Assembly (NCBI GenBank): GCA_012729785.1
Contig: JAAYCL010000036.1
Span: 1-59,173, forward strand
Source: Chlamydiota bacterium
GTDB lineage: Bacteria; Auribacterota; Tritonobacteria; UBA1439
DNA: 59,173 nucleotides
Reading direction: 5' to 3'
Notes under the pieces: generated by a model
Seen by the model: only the letters and a program-made list of their open reading frames with translations
Told to the model about the DNA's origin: nothing
Database searches by the model: none
In this document: positions 15,858-24,303 of the stretch, piece by piece
Position numbering within the stretch: the first letter of the stretch is position 1
How the letters are laid out: each line of letters begins with the position of its first letter
Made by a program: the position numbers and the translations under genes

Positions 15858-17171
15858 TCAGCCCTCCTTCTCGATGATTCCCAGCCCCTCGTCGAGGGTG
15901 CGGATGATGAACTCCGCATCCCCCTTGTCGATGCACATCGGCGGCTTGATGCGCACGACGTTCCCCGCCATCGCCCCCTTGCCGATGAGAAGCCCACGGT
16001 CCTTGCACAGATCCATCAGGCGGAGCGTCTCCTTCGCGGCGGGTTCCTTGGTCGCGCGGTCGCGCACGAGCTCGATCCCGAGCATCAGCCCCATCCCGCG
16101 CACCTCGCCGATGAGGCGATGCTTCTCCTGGAGGCCTTTGAACCCGTCGAGGAGCAGATCCCCCATCGCCTTGGCGTTGCGGGGGTAACGGTGCTTTTCG
16201 ATGGCCTCGAGCACCGCGAACCCCTGCGTCATCGACACCGGGTTCCCGCCGTAGGTGTTGAAGTGCACCTTCCCCCGCATCGACTCGGCGATCGGGCGCG
16301 TCGTGGTCACGGCGCCGAGCGGCACGCCGTTCCCGATCCCCTTCGCCATCGTGATGATGTCGGGCACGCAGCCCCACTGCTCGATCCCCCAGAACCTGTC
16401 GCCGGTGCGCCCGAAGCCGGTCTGGACCTCGTCGGAGATGCAGAGGCCCCCGTAGTTCCGGACGATCCGGTAGGCGATCTCGAAATACTCCTTCGGGGGG
16501 CATACCACGCCGCCGAACCCCTGTATCGGTTCGGCGATGAACGCCGCGATGCGGCCCGAGGTGGAGTATTTGACGATCTCCTCGATCTGCCGCGCGCAGG
16601 CGAGATCGCAGGCCGGATAGGAGAGGGAGTAGGGGCACCGGTAGCAGTAGCCGGCGGGGGCGTGAGAGACGCCGAAGACGTAGGGGAGGCTGTGGCGCCA
16701 CGCCGACTGGCCGGTGAGGCTCATCGCCATCAGGGTGCGGCCGTGGAACGAGTGGCGCAGGGCGATGAACTCCTGCTGCTTCGTGAAGTTCTTCGCCAAA
16801 AGCGCCGAGAGCTCGGTCGCCTCGCACCCGCTGTTGGTGAAGAAGCTCACCTTCAGCTCCCCCGGCATCGTCTCCGCGAGCTTCTTCGCGTAGACGGCGA
16901 TTGCGGGGTGGTAGTAGAGTGTGGTCATGTGCTGGAGCGTCCGCACCTGCTCCACCACCGTGGGGATGACGTCCGGGTGGCAGTGCCCGACGCTGATGGT
17001 GACGACGGCCCCGAATCCGTCCAGGTACCGCCGCCCCGCGGCGTCGTAGACGTACTGCATCTCGCCCCGGACGATCTCGAGCGGGGTGCTGAAGTAGCTC
17101 ATCGTGCTCGGGAGGAGGTACTCCTCCCGCATCTTCTTGATCTCCTCGACCGTGTAGTTCCGGCTCTGCAT
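15858..17171 (-). CDS. class III aminotransferase (beta-alanine/AGXT2-like)
   Basis: 437 residues, PLP-dependent. Visible signatures are FTNSGCEATE (about 111-120), HSFHGRTLMAMS, AEPIQGFGG, Asp248 in ISDEVQTGFGRTG and the PLP-binding Lys277 in MAKGIGNG. The family includes alanine-glyoxylate and beta-alanine-pyruvate transaminases. It is the last gene of the - strand pyrimidine operon, so the likely reaction is beta-alanine plus 2-oxo acid to malonic semialdehyde. The start at 17171 (MQSRNYT) is chosen over 17258 because the extra residues are unlike the family. Confidence 0.88.
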   Translation of the reverse strand: MQSRNYTVEEIKKMREEYLLPSTMSYFSTPLEIVRGEMQYVYDAAGRRYLDGFGAVVTISVGHCHPDVIPTVVEQVRTLQHMTTLYYHPAIAVYAKKLAETMPGELKVSFFTNSGCEATELSALLAKNFTKQQEFIALRHSFHGRTLMAMSLTGQSAWRHSLPYVFGVSHAPAGYCYRCPYSLSYPACDLACARQIEEIVKYSTSGRIAAFIAEPIQGFGGVVCPPKEYFEIAYRIVRNYGGLCISDEVQTGFGRTGDRFWGIEQWGCVPDIITMAKGIGNGVPLGAVTTTRPIAESMRGKVHFNTYGGNPVSMTQGFAVLEAIEKHRYPRNAKAMGDLLLDGFKGLQEKHRLIGEVRGMGLMLGIELVRDRATKEPAAKETLRLMDLCKDRGLLIGKGAMAGNVVRIKPPMCIDKGDAEFIIRTLDEGLGIIEKEG

Positions 17172-17315
17172 CGTGCTCTCCCTTTCGGTATCGTCGCCGC
17201 CGCGTTGCCCGGCGCACGGGTGCGCAGTCGATCTCCCTACCGGGGGGAAGCGTACCATAGTCGGGGCGGCCGGGGCAATCAGGCGTGTGACATCAGACGT
17301 GTGGCTGTGCGGGCG

Positions 17316-18716
17316 CTAGCGTTTCACCGTCCCCTCGACCCCCCCCCAGGGAAGGCGTTTGACGAAACGCCCCCATCCCTTCTCGCCCGTGAACCTGCCG
17401 TGGCGGGCGACGAGCCGACCGCGGCTGAAGGTCATCGCCGGGTACCCGGTGAGGGTCCAACCGTTGAACGGGGACCAGTCGCAGTTGGACTGCAGCCGGC
17501 GCGGCGCGATGGTGAACCTCTTCTTCGGGTCGAAGATCACCACGTCCGCGTCGGCGCCGATGGCGAGCGTCCCCTTGCGGGGGTAGAGCCCGTGGATGCG
17601 GGCGGGGTTGGCGCTCACCAGCTGCACGAGGCGGTTCAGGGAGAATCGCCCCTTCGCCGCACCGAACGCGTGCATCAGCGGGAGCATCGTCTCCACGCCC
17701 GGCATCCCGAAGGGGATCTTGGCGAAGTCGCCGCCCCAGGCCGCCTTCTGCCGTTTCGTGAAGGTGCAGGTGTCGGACGCGATGAGCGAGATCTCCCCGT
17801 TGGCGAGGCCCCGCCAGAGGCGCTCCGAATCGGCGGCGGTCTTGACCTGGGGGCAGGTGGCGAACAGGTGTCCGTCCTTCCGGCTGAAGACCGACTCGTC
17901 GAGGAGGAGGTAGTGCGGGCAGGTCTCCGCGTAGATCTGGACGCCGCGCTCCTGGGCGGACTTGACGATGTCGACGGAGGCGCCGGCCGAGACGTGGACG
18001 ATGTAGACGCGCCCCTTCGCGGCCTCCGCCCACGTGGCGGCCCGCTGGACCGCCTCGCTCTCGACGAACGCCGGACGGGAGAGGGCGTGCCCGCGCGCGC
18101 CCAGTCTCCTGCGCGCCGCGCGATACCGGCGCACGAGGCCGTCGAGGACGAAGACGCTCTCGGCGTGGAGCTCGATCATCGCGCCGATCCGCGCGGTCTT
18201 CTCGAGGGCGCTGTAGAGCGTGTAGTCGTCGGCCATCCAGCCCTGGTCCTTGTAGATCATGAACATCTTCACGGTGGGGATCCCGGCGTCCACGAGGCGG
18301 GCGAGGTCCCTGCCGGACCCGTCCTTCCAGTCGGTGATGCCGGCGTGGAGGGAGTAGTCCACGCAGACGTTTCCGTCCGCCTCCCGGCGGCGGTTCGCGA
18401 CCGCCTCCATCACGGGGTGGCCCTTCGTCTGGATCGCGTAGTCGATGACGGTGGTGACGCCCCCGCAGGCGGCGGCCTTCGTGCCGTTCTCGAAGTCGTC
18501 GGAAGAGACCGTGCCGCAGAACGGGAGCTGGAAGTGGACGTGCGCGTCGATCGCCCCGGGCATGACGTAGGCGCCGCGGGCGTCCACCACCTCGGCCTTC
18601 TTGCGGGGGGTGAGGCGGTCGCCGACCGCGACGATCCTTCCCCGTTCCATCACGAGGTCCGCCTCAACGCGGTCGGATTCGGTGACCAGCGTCCCGCCCT
18701 TGATGATGGTGCACAT
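17316..18716 (-). CDS. dihydropyrimidinase (hydantoinase family)
   Basis: 466 residues of the cyclic amidohydrolase fold that opens dihydrouracil or dihydrothymine to N-carbamoyl-beta-amino acids. Zinc ligands are seen in DAHVHFQLPF near residue 59, the carbamylated Lys in MFMIYKDQGW, His in IELHAES and in YIVHVSAGA, and Asp in IASDTCTFTKRQK. The last motif is close to the family's SDHCPF but with Thr-Cys. The gene lies just downstream of preA and upstream of the aminotransferase, in pathway order. Confidence 0.9.
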   Translation of the reverse strand: MCTIIKGGTLVTESDRVEADLVMERGRIVAVGDRLTPRKKAEVVDARGAYVMPGAIDAHVHFQLPFCGTVSSDDFENGTKAAACGGVTTVIDYAIQTKGHPVMEAVANRRREADGNVCVDYSLHAGITDWKDGSGRDLARLVDAGIPTVKMFMIYKDQGWMADDYTLYSALEKTARIGAMIELHAESVFVLDGLVRRYRAARRRLGARGHALSRPAFVESEAVQRAATWAEAAKGRVYIVHVSAGASVDIVKSAQERGVQIYAETCPHYLLLDESVFSRKDGHLFATCPQVKTAADSERLWRGLANGEISLIASDTCTFTKRQKAAWGGDFAKIPFGMPGVETMLPLMHAFGAAKGRFSLNRLVQLVSANPARIHGLYPRKGTLAIGADADVVIFDPKKRFTIAPRRLQSNCDWSPFNGWTLTGYPAMTFSRGRLVARHGRFTGEKGWGRFVKRLPWGGVEGTVKR

Positions 18717-18780
18717 AGGAGCCCCTCCAGCTGTGCGCGCTACGCTGCAAGAGGATCGAGACGAGTCGACCGCGTAGCGC

Positions 18781-20019
18781 TCAGTGCTTCTTCAGCGGCA
18801 CCGTCGACCGCTTCATCGTGATGCAGTCGTCGACGGGGCAGACGTGCGCGCAGAGGCTGCAACCGGTGCAGCGCTCCTCGTGTACCGTCGGCTGGCGCTT
18901 CTTCGCGTCCCAGTCGATCGCCTGGTACGCCGAGTCGCGGCAGGCGACGTGGCAGAGCCCGCAGCCGATGCACGACTCGTCGTCGATGCTCGACACCACG
19001 CGGTGGTCGCGGCTCAACGCCTCGTGCATCGTGATCTTCTGCGCGGCCAGCCCGACCATCTTCTCGATCGAGGAGAAGCGCCGGTCCTCCATGTAGTTGG
19101 CGAGCCCCTCGCAGAGGTCGTCGATGATCCGGTACCCCCAGTGCATCACCGCGGTGCAGACCTGGACGGTGGTGGCGCCGAGGAGGATGAACTCCGCCGC
19201 GTCGCGCCAGGTCCCGACCCCGCCGATCCCCGAGACGGGGCAGCTGGTGGACTTGAAGATCTCGCAGACCGCCCGCAGGGCGATCGGCTTCATCCCCGGC
19301 CCCGAGCAGCCGCCGTAGGTGCTGCGCCCGTTGACCGAGGGGAGCGGGTCGAGCGTGTCGAGATCGACGCCGAGCAGCCCCGCGACGGTGTTGATCGCGG
19401 AGATCGCGTCCGCGCCGCCCGCCTGCGCGGCCTTCGCCGTCATCTTGATGTCGGTGATGTTCGGGGTGAGCTTGATGATGACGGGGATCCGGGAGATGTC
19501 CTTGACCCACTGGGTGATGTGCTTGGTGATCTCCGGGTCCTGGCTGCAGATGCTTCCCATCCCGCGCTCGGGCATCCCGTGCGGGCAGCCGAGGTTGCAC
19601 TCGATCATGTCGGCGCCGCTGCCCTGCACGCGACGGGTGAGCTCCTGCCAGTCCTTCTTGGCGGGGCCCGCGGCCATGATGCTGGCGATGACGACACGGT
19701 CGGGGTAGCGCTTCTTCATCTGGCCGATCTCCTTCAGCCAGATCTTGATGCCGCGGTCGCTCACGAGCTCGATGTTCTGGACGACCGCCATCCGGTTCCT
19801 GCCGTAGTTGAGCGAGGCGAGCCGCGGGGCGACGTTCAGCACCGGTTCCCCCTCGGGGACCAGCGTCTTGATGATGGCGCCCCCCCACCCGGCGTCGAAG
19901 GCGCGCATGATCATCTCGCCGGTGGTGGTGGGCGGCGCGGAGGCGAGTATGAACGGGTTCTTGAACTTCACGCCGCAGAAGTCGACCTTGAGAAGCGAAT
20001 GCTCCGTTTCGGTTGCCAT
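18781..20019 (-). CDS. preA: dihydropyrimidine dehydrogenase catalytic subunit PreA
   Basis: 412 residues: an FMN-binding TIM barrel of the dihydroorotate dehydrogenase family (N-terminal KNPFILASAPPTTTGEMIMRA, catalytic region ECNLGCPHGMPERGMG), then a C-terminal ferredoxin domain with two 4Fe-4S motifs, CIGCGLCHVAC from residue 350 and CTGCSLCAHVCP from residue 384. With PreT it reduces uracil or thymine using NADH. The domain order matches E. coli PreA and the C-terminal half of mammalian DPD. preT lies 84 bases upstream. Confidence 0.95.
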   Translation of the reverse strand: MATETEHSLLKVDFCGVKFKNPFILASAPPTTTGEMIMRAFDAGWGGAIIKTLVPEGEPVLNVAPRLASLNYGRNRMAVVQNIELVSDRGIKIWLKEIGQMKKRYPDRVVIASIMAAGPAKKDWQELTRRVQGSGADMIECNLGCPHGMPERGMGSICSQDPEITKHITQWVKDISRIPVIIKLTPNITDIKMTAKAAQAGGADAISAINTVAGLLGVDLDTLDPLPSVNGRSTYGGCSGPGMKPIALRAVCEIFKSTSCPVSGIGGVGTWRDAAEFILLGATTVQVCTAVMHWGYRIIDDLCEGLANYMEDRRFSSIEKMVGLAAQKITMHEALSRDHRVVSSIDDESCIGCGLCHVACRDSAYQAIDWDAKKRQPTVHEERCTGCSLCAHVCPVDDCITMKRSTVPLKKH

Positions 20020-20103
20020 CTAATTCCTCCCTATCTCCGGCGCCGGTCGCCGAACGATCCATCGGCGCCGTCTGCGTGGCGCCCGATCGTTGCGCCGTCC
20101 CGC

Positions 20104-21438
20104 CTAGCGTTTCCTCAGGTACCGGTCGATCGCCTCCGCGGCCGCCTTGCCGGCGGCCACGGCCTCGACGGCGGTGGCGCCTCCGTTCACCGCGTCGCCC
20201 CCGGCGAAGACGCCGGGGATGCTGGTGAGGCCGTTCGCCTTCGTCTTGATGCGGCCGCGCGCGTCGGTCTTGAGGCCGAACGCCTTATGGAGCGCCGCGT
20301 CCGGGTCCTGGCCGAGCGCCTGGACGACGGTGTCCGCCTTCACGATGAACTCGGAACCGGGGATCGGGACGGGGCGCGGGCGCCCGGACTCGTCTTTGGG
20401 GCCCAGCTTCATCTTGATGCACTCCACCGCCTCGACCCGCTTCTTCCCGAGGACCTTCTTCGGGGCGGTCAGGAACATGAACTCGGTCCCCTCGCGGAAG
20501 GTCATCGCGACCTCGGCCTCCCATGCGGGCATCTCCGCCATCCCGCGGCGGTAGATGACGAGGACGCGCGCGGCGCCGAGACGGAGCGCGGAGCCGGCGC
20601 AATCCATCGCGGTGTTGCCCGCGCCGAAGATGGCGACCGTCTCGCCGACCCGCGGCTTCTTCGGGCCGAACTTGGCGGCGGCGATGAAGTCGAGGGCGTC
20701 CCAGACGCCGTCCAGCTTCGTCTGCTCGAGGTTCTGCCAGCGGGATTTCCAAGCCCCGGTGCCGATGAAGACCGCGGCGAAGCCCGACGCCTTCAAGGCG
20801 GCGAGGCCGGCGATCTTCTTCCCGGTGACGATGTTGACACCCGACTTCCGGATCGCCTCGATCTCCGCGTCGACGATCCGCTGGTCGAGCCGGTACGAGG
20901 GGATGCCGTAGGTGAGCATCCCCCCCGCCTTGCGGTTCTGCTCGAAGACGGTGACGTGGTGGCCGCGCTTGGCGCACTCGATGGCGCAGGTGAGCCCGGC
21001 CGGTCCGGCGCCGACGCAGGCGACCTTCTTCGCCCCCTTGCGGGGCTCGACCGCGAACGGGCGTATGCCGCCCACGAGATCGAGATCCGCGACGTAGCGC
21101 TGCAGCGTGGCGATGTCGAGGGGGGAGGTGGCGAACTGGTTGCGGCAGGCGCCGATGCAGAACTCGTCGGCGGGGCAGATGCGCCCGCAGACGCTGGCGA
21201 ACGGGTTCGCCTCCCTGATGATGCGGATGGCGCTCTTGAGGTCGCCCACGTGGATCCGCCGGATGAATGCGCTCACGTCCACGCCGCTCGGGCAGCCGCT
21301 GCTGCACGGCGCCTCGAGGCAGTAGTTGCAGCGGACGGCCTCCTTGCGGGCGAGGTTGTGCGGGACCGGTTTGAGGATCTCCTGAAAATCCCGGGTGCGT
21401 TCCTTGACGGGCCGCTCAGTCGAACGCGTCACGCTCAT
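20104..21438 (-). CDS. preT: dihydropyrimidine dehydrogenase NADH subunit PreT
   Basis: 444 residues, glutamate-synthase-small-subunit-like. The N-terminal Fe-S domain has the cysteine set CNYCLEAPCSSGCP ... CGRICPADEFCIGAC (residues about 38-108). An FAD-binding GAGPAGLTCAIECA and an NAD-binding GAGNTAMDCAGSA motif follow, and GVFAGGDAVNGGATAVEAVAAG closes the FAD site. It passes electrons from NADH to PreA. The order preT, preA, dihydropyrimidinase on one strand is the classic reductive pyrimidine arrangement. Confidence 0.95.
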   Translation of the reverse strand: MSVTRSTERPVKERTRDFQEILKPVPHNLARKEAVRCNYCLEAPCSSGCPSGVDVSAFIRRIHVGDLKSAIRIIREANPFASVCGRICPADEFCIGACRNQFATSPLDIATLQRYVADLDLVGGIRPFAVEPRKGAKKVACVGAGPAGLTCAIECAKRGHHVTVFEQNRKAGGMLTYGIPSYRLDQRIVDAEIEAIRKSGVNIVTGKKIAGLAALKASGFAAVFIGTGAWKSRWQNLEQTKLDGVWDALDFIAAAKFGPKKPRVGETVAIFGAGNTAMDCAGSALRLGAARVLVIYRRGMAEMPAWEAEVAMTFREGTEFMFLTAPKKVLGKKRVEAVECIKMKLGPKDESGRPRPVPIPGSEFIVKADTVVQALGQDPDAALHKAFGLKTDARGRIKTKANGLTSIPGVFAGGDAVNGGATAVEAVAAGKAAAEAIDRYLRKR

Positions 21439-21508
21439 GGCTGCCTCCTCGATGAGGGGGGTTGAAGAGACGACAGTATAGCATCATGCGGCGGGGAGGC
21501 GCCAGAGC

Positions 21509-21553
21509 TTTATGGGTTGTCGTCGTTTATGGGTTGTCGTTTATGGGTTGTCG
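21509..21553. repeat. three tandem copies of TTTATGGGTTGTCG
   Basis: The 14-base unit occurs three times in a row (the first followed by an extra TCG) between the SGNH hydrolase stop and preT. A palindrome, AGGGAGCACT/AGTGCTCCCT, lies at about 21591-21618 and could act as a weak terminator. No gene is present in 21439-21619. Confidence 0.7.
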
Positions 21554-21619
21554 GGGTGCTTTCGGGGGTGCGTTATGGAGTGGCGGGTAAGGGAGCACTT
21601 CTTAAGGAGTGCTCCCTCA

Positions 21620-22720
21620 TTATTCCCCTTCCCCCTTGAGGGGGAGCCTGCCTGCCGGAAGGCAGGGGGTGGGGGGATAACAAAGCACCCCATAAGTGTC
21701 CCTTACGGTGGCGGCGGGCGGACGTCTTACCAGGTATCCGTTCTTGAGGATCGCCTCTGCCAGCACCTCGCCGCAGATGCGGTGCCCCGCCTCGTTGTAG
21801 TGCGCCCCATCGGGCAGCTTCAGCACGGTGCCCCTGCGCTCCTCCTCCCGTATCCGCAGGGGCACCTCGTCGATGAAGGGGATCTTCTCGCGACCGAATA
21901 TTCGGCTGAACTGTTCGAAGCACGGGGGGTGAAGGTCCACGGGGAAGGCGATGACGTGCGTCGCCCCGGCCCGCCTCTTGATCTTCCCGATCAGCTCCTC
22001 GGTGACGGAGACGGAGCGCGCGAAATCGGGATACTCCATCCCCCGTGCCATCGGCCCTTCGACGCTGTGCAGGATCCCGTTCTGTGCAAGCAGGGCGCGC
22101 GCTTTTTCCAATCGGGTGATCAGCACGGAGCAGAGCCTCGAATGCGAAGCCAGGAACACCCGTACCCCCCCCGCTCGCCGTGGGAAGCGGTACTCGATCC
22201 TCCCGTGCACCCAGTAGGGGCGTATCAGGAGGTTGTTGTTGAAGTAGCTTGCGCGTTCGAGGTCCCACGAGTTGTTGATGAAGTCGTTATAACACACCTG
22301 CAGTATGATTAGGTCGGGCTTCACCCGATCGAGGTACCGGTCGAGCGCGAGGTATTCCTGGAGGGTCCCGTAGCCGCTTGCGCTGTAGGCGGAAATTCCG
22401 GCGCCGAGGGCGCGCCCGAGGACGGTGTAGTACAGCTTCTCCTCTGGGACGCCGACGCCCTGGGTGAAAGAGTCGCCGAGGACGAATATCCGCGGCGCGC
22501 GAGGGGAGGCCCCCTCTGATACCAGCTTCCCCCGCCAGCCGAGCACCGGATCGCACCGGGAATATTCCGAGAAGGAGAACGGAATGCCGTAGCGGTGGTA
22601 GTGACATGCCCGCAGCAGCACCTCCGCGGCGGCAAGGGTGACGACCGTGGAGATGGCCAGTGCATAGATCTTCGCGCGCGCGCAATGTTGCATTGGGTTA
22701 CCGGCCGTGAACGCATTCAT
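21620..22720 (-). CDS. SGNH/GDSL-type hydrolase, membrane-anchored
   Basis: 366 residues. A hydrophobic segment at about 18-38 anchors or exports it. The SGNH blocks are visible: FVLGDSFTQGVGV with the nucleophile Ser, QVCYNDFINN with the block III Asn, and LPDGAHYNEAGHRI with the catalytic Asp and His. The role is esterase or deacetylase on an unknown substrate; such proteins often act on glycans. Its last 20 residues (TPCLPAGRLPLKGEGE) come from a separate GC-rich repeat that seems to have replaced the original end. It separates preT from the ureidopropionase gene and looks like an insertion into the operon. Confidence 0.8.
   Translation of the reverse strand: MNAFTAGNPMQHCARAKIYALAISTVVTLAAAEVLLRACHYHRYGIPFSFSEYSRCDPVLGWRGKLVSEGASPRAPRIFVLGDSFTQGVGVPEEKLYYTVLGRALGAGISAYSASGYGTLQEYLALDRYLDRVKPDLIILQVCYNDFINNSWDLERASYFNNNLLIRPYWVHGRIEYRFPRRAGGVRVFLASHSRLCSVLITRLEKARALLAQNGILHSVEGPMARGMEYPDFARSVSVTEELIGKIKRRAGATHVIAFPVDLHPPCFEQFSRIFGREKIPFIDEVPLRIREEERRGTVLKLPDGAHYNEAGHRICGEVLAEAILKNGYLVRRPPAATVRDTYGVLCYPPTPCLPAGRLPLKGEGE
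21625..21680. repeat. short dispersed-type repeat at the 3' end of the SGNH gene
   Basis: CCCTTGAGGGGGAGCCTGCCTGCCGGAAGGCAGGGGG contains nested inverted repeats (CCTGCC/GGCAGG and CCCTTGAGGG). Read on the - strand it encodes the odd PCLPAGRLPLKGE tail. From memory, similar sequences recur at gene ends in unrelated bacteria, but I cannot check this here. Confidence 0.45.
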
Positions 22721-22838
22721 GGCGAGATGTGCACTCCCCGGCCCCGCTGCCCGGGGCGATCCCCCGCGCGCAAGGCTCGCGCGCGGGGCGGCGGTGCACA
22801 GGGACGCGGCGACGGGTCCCCCCCCCGCTGCTGCCGTG

Positions 22839-23741
22839 CTACGGCAGCTGCTTCACCAGGTCGCCGTAGGTGTCGGGACGGCGGTCGCGGAAGAACTGCC
22901 ATTCGTCCCGGACCTCCCTGAGCAGGTCGAGGTCCATGTCCGCCACGACGATCTCGTCGCGGTCCTCTCCCCCCTGTGCGATGATCTTGCCGCGCGGGTC
23001 GCAGAAGTAGGAGGCGCCGTAGAACTTGCCGAAGTTCCACGGGGCCTCGACGCCGACGCGGTTGACGGCGCCGACGTAGATCCCGTTCGCCACGGCGTGC
23101 GCGGGCTGCTCGAGCTCCCAGAGGTGTCTGGAAAGGCCGCGGACGGTCGCGGAGGGGTTGAGGATGAGCCAGGCCCCGTGCAGGGCGAGGATGCGCGCCC
23201 CCTCGGGGAAGTGCCGGTCGTAGCAGATGTAGACGCCGATCGTCCCCACGGCGGTCTCGAATACCGGGTAGCCGAGATTGCCGGGCTTGAAATAAAATTT
23301 CTCTAAGAAACCGGGTTCGACGTTGGGGATATGGTTCTTGCGGTAGATCCCGACGAGCTTCCCGTCGGCGTCGATCACCGCGGCGGTGTTGTAGTAGACG
23401 CCGGTGATCGTGACCTCGTAGAGGGGGACGACCAGAACCATCCCGTGCTTCTTCGCCGCGGCCTGCATGCGCTTGACGGTGGGGCCGGGGATCGGCTCGG
23501 CGGTGCGGTACCAGCGCTTGTCGTGCTTGCTGCAGAAGTAGGGGCCGAAGAAGATCTCCTGGAGGCAGCAGACCTGCACGCCGCGTTTGGCGGCCTCGCC
23601 GATACGGGCGAGGTGCTTGCGCACCATCGCCTCCTTGATCGCGGCTAGCTCCCTGGAGACGTCGGCGGGCTTCATCTTCGAGATGTCCGCCGTGGGGGCC
23701 TTGACGTTCGATGCCTGGATGAGTCCACCCCGTACGATCAT
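22839..23741 (-). CDS. beta-ureidopropionase / N-carbamoyl amidohydrolase (nitrilase superfamily)
   Basis: 300 residues. The catalytic triad of the nitrilase fold is visible: Glu in VCCLQEIFFGPYF, Lys in GIYRKNHIPN and Cys in GVYICYDRHFPE. The EIFFGPYFC segment and the HIPN...GFLEKFYF stretch are characteristic of beta-ureidopropionases, which cleave N-carbamoyl-beta-alanine to beta-alanine, CO2 and ammonia. The start at 23741 has GGGGAGGA upstream. It supplies the third step of the reductive pyrimidine pathway with the adjacent genes. Confidence 0.88.
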   Translation of the reverse strand: MIVRGGLIQASNVKAPTADISKMKPADVSRELAAIKEAMVRKHLARIGEAAKRGVQVCCLQEIFFGPYFCSKHDKRWYRTAEPIPGPTVKRMQAAAKKHGMVLVVPLYEVTITGVYYNTAAVIDADGKLVGIYRKNHIPNVEPGFLEKFYFKPGNLGYPVFETAVGTIGVYICYDRHFPEGARILALHGAWLILNPSATVRGLSRHLWELEQPAHAVANGIYVGAVNRVGVEAPWNFGKFYGASYFCDPRGKIIAQGGEDRDEIVVADMDLDLLREVRDEWQFFRDRRPDTYGDLVKQLP

Positions 23742-23846
23742 CGCATGAATCCTCCCCTGTCCGGTGTGCGTGTGCAACCGCGCCGCGGACGGCGCGCCGG
23801 GCCTGAACGTCGGATGCGCCGGCGTGTCACGCCGCGGCATGCGGCG

Positions 23847-24170
23847 TTACTCCTTGACGAAGAGGCCCTTGAAGAAGGCGCCTGTCTTTTTGCCGCCGTT
23901 GCCGAAGAAGGAACCGGTTTTCTTGGCGGCGTCCGTGAAGAACTCCCCGGTCCTGGAGCCGAGCTCCTTCGTGCCGTCCCATATCTTGGCCACCGGCGCC
24001 CTGTCCCCGGACGCGGCGGGGGGAGCGGGGACGACGGCCTCAGCGGATTCGGCGGCCGGAGGCGGGGAGGCGAGCTCCTGCGCGGGGGCGTCCGGGAGCG
24101 GCTGCGCAACGCCCGCGGACGGCAGCGCGAAGAGCGCCAGGGCGACGACGAAGAGGGAAACGGCTTTCAT
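23847..24170 (-). CDS. small secreted protein with repeated Phe/Gly tail
   Basis: 107 residues: a signal peptide (about 1-22), a Pro/Ala/Glu-rich linker (about 23-58), and an amphipathic C-terminus with the repeat KKTGSFFGNGG, KKTGAFFKG. No known family. It is the first gene after a - strand promoter and lies 105 bases upstream of the ureidopropionase gene. It could be membrane-associated through the Phe-rich repeats. No link to pyrimidine use is evident. Confidence 0.6.
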   Translation of the reverse strand: MKAVSLFVVALALFALPSAGVAQPLPDAPAQELASPPPAAESAEAVVPAPPAASGDRAPVAKIWDGTKELGSRTGEFFTDAAKKTGSFFGNGGKKTGAFFKGLFVKE

Positions 24171-24207
24171 AACGGCCTCCTTGCGGGGAGGCGAGCCCCG
24201 CATATGT

Positions 24208-24236
24208 ACGATAGCAGGTTGACCGTTCATGTCAAC
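24208..24236 (-). promoter_or_regulatory. promoter with operator-like palindrome
   Basis: On the - strand, TTGACA (24230-24235), a 16-base spacer and TATCGT (24208-24213) form a promoter. The -35 box is part of a perfect palindrome, GTTGAC-N7-GTCAAC (24218-24236), a likely repressor site. It lies between the two divergent gene sets of the pyrimidine locus. Confidence 0.6.
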
Positions 24237-24287
24237 AGGGTTGTGGTCCCGACGCCTCCGGCCGTGGCGGAATCCGGGGCGGTGAGG

Positions 24288-24303
24288 TACCATAGCCGCC
24301 GTG
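24288..24303 (+). promoter_or_regulatory. possible -10 box just before the DUF2877 start
   Basis: TACCAT (24288-24293) lies seven bases before GTG 24301, and no Shine-Dalgarno sequence fits between. If used, the transcript would begin at or next to the start codon (leaderless). The same geometry is seen at 47280-47292. Confidence 0.35.

Noticed and set aside
16119-18821. 900-codon open frame on the + strand
   Set aside because: It lies opposite the aminotransferase and dihydropyrimidinase genes, whose catalytic motifs are intact; the frame is open because of GC-biased codon positions.
18784-21465. 893-codon open frame on the + strand
   Set aside because: Shadow of preA and preT; low-complexity charged translation.
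21445-21620. CRISPR-like array from the TTTATGGGTTGTCG repeats
   Set aside because: Only three copies of a 14-base unit, nearly contiguous and without spacers; no cas genes in the window.
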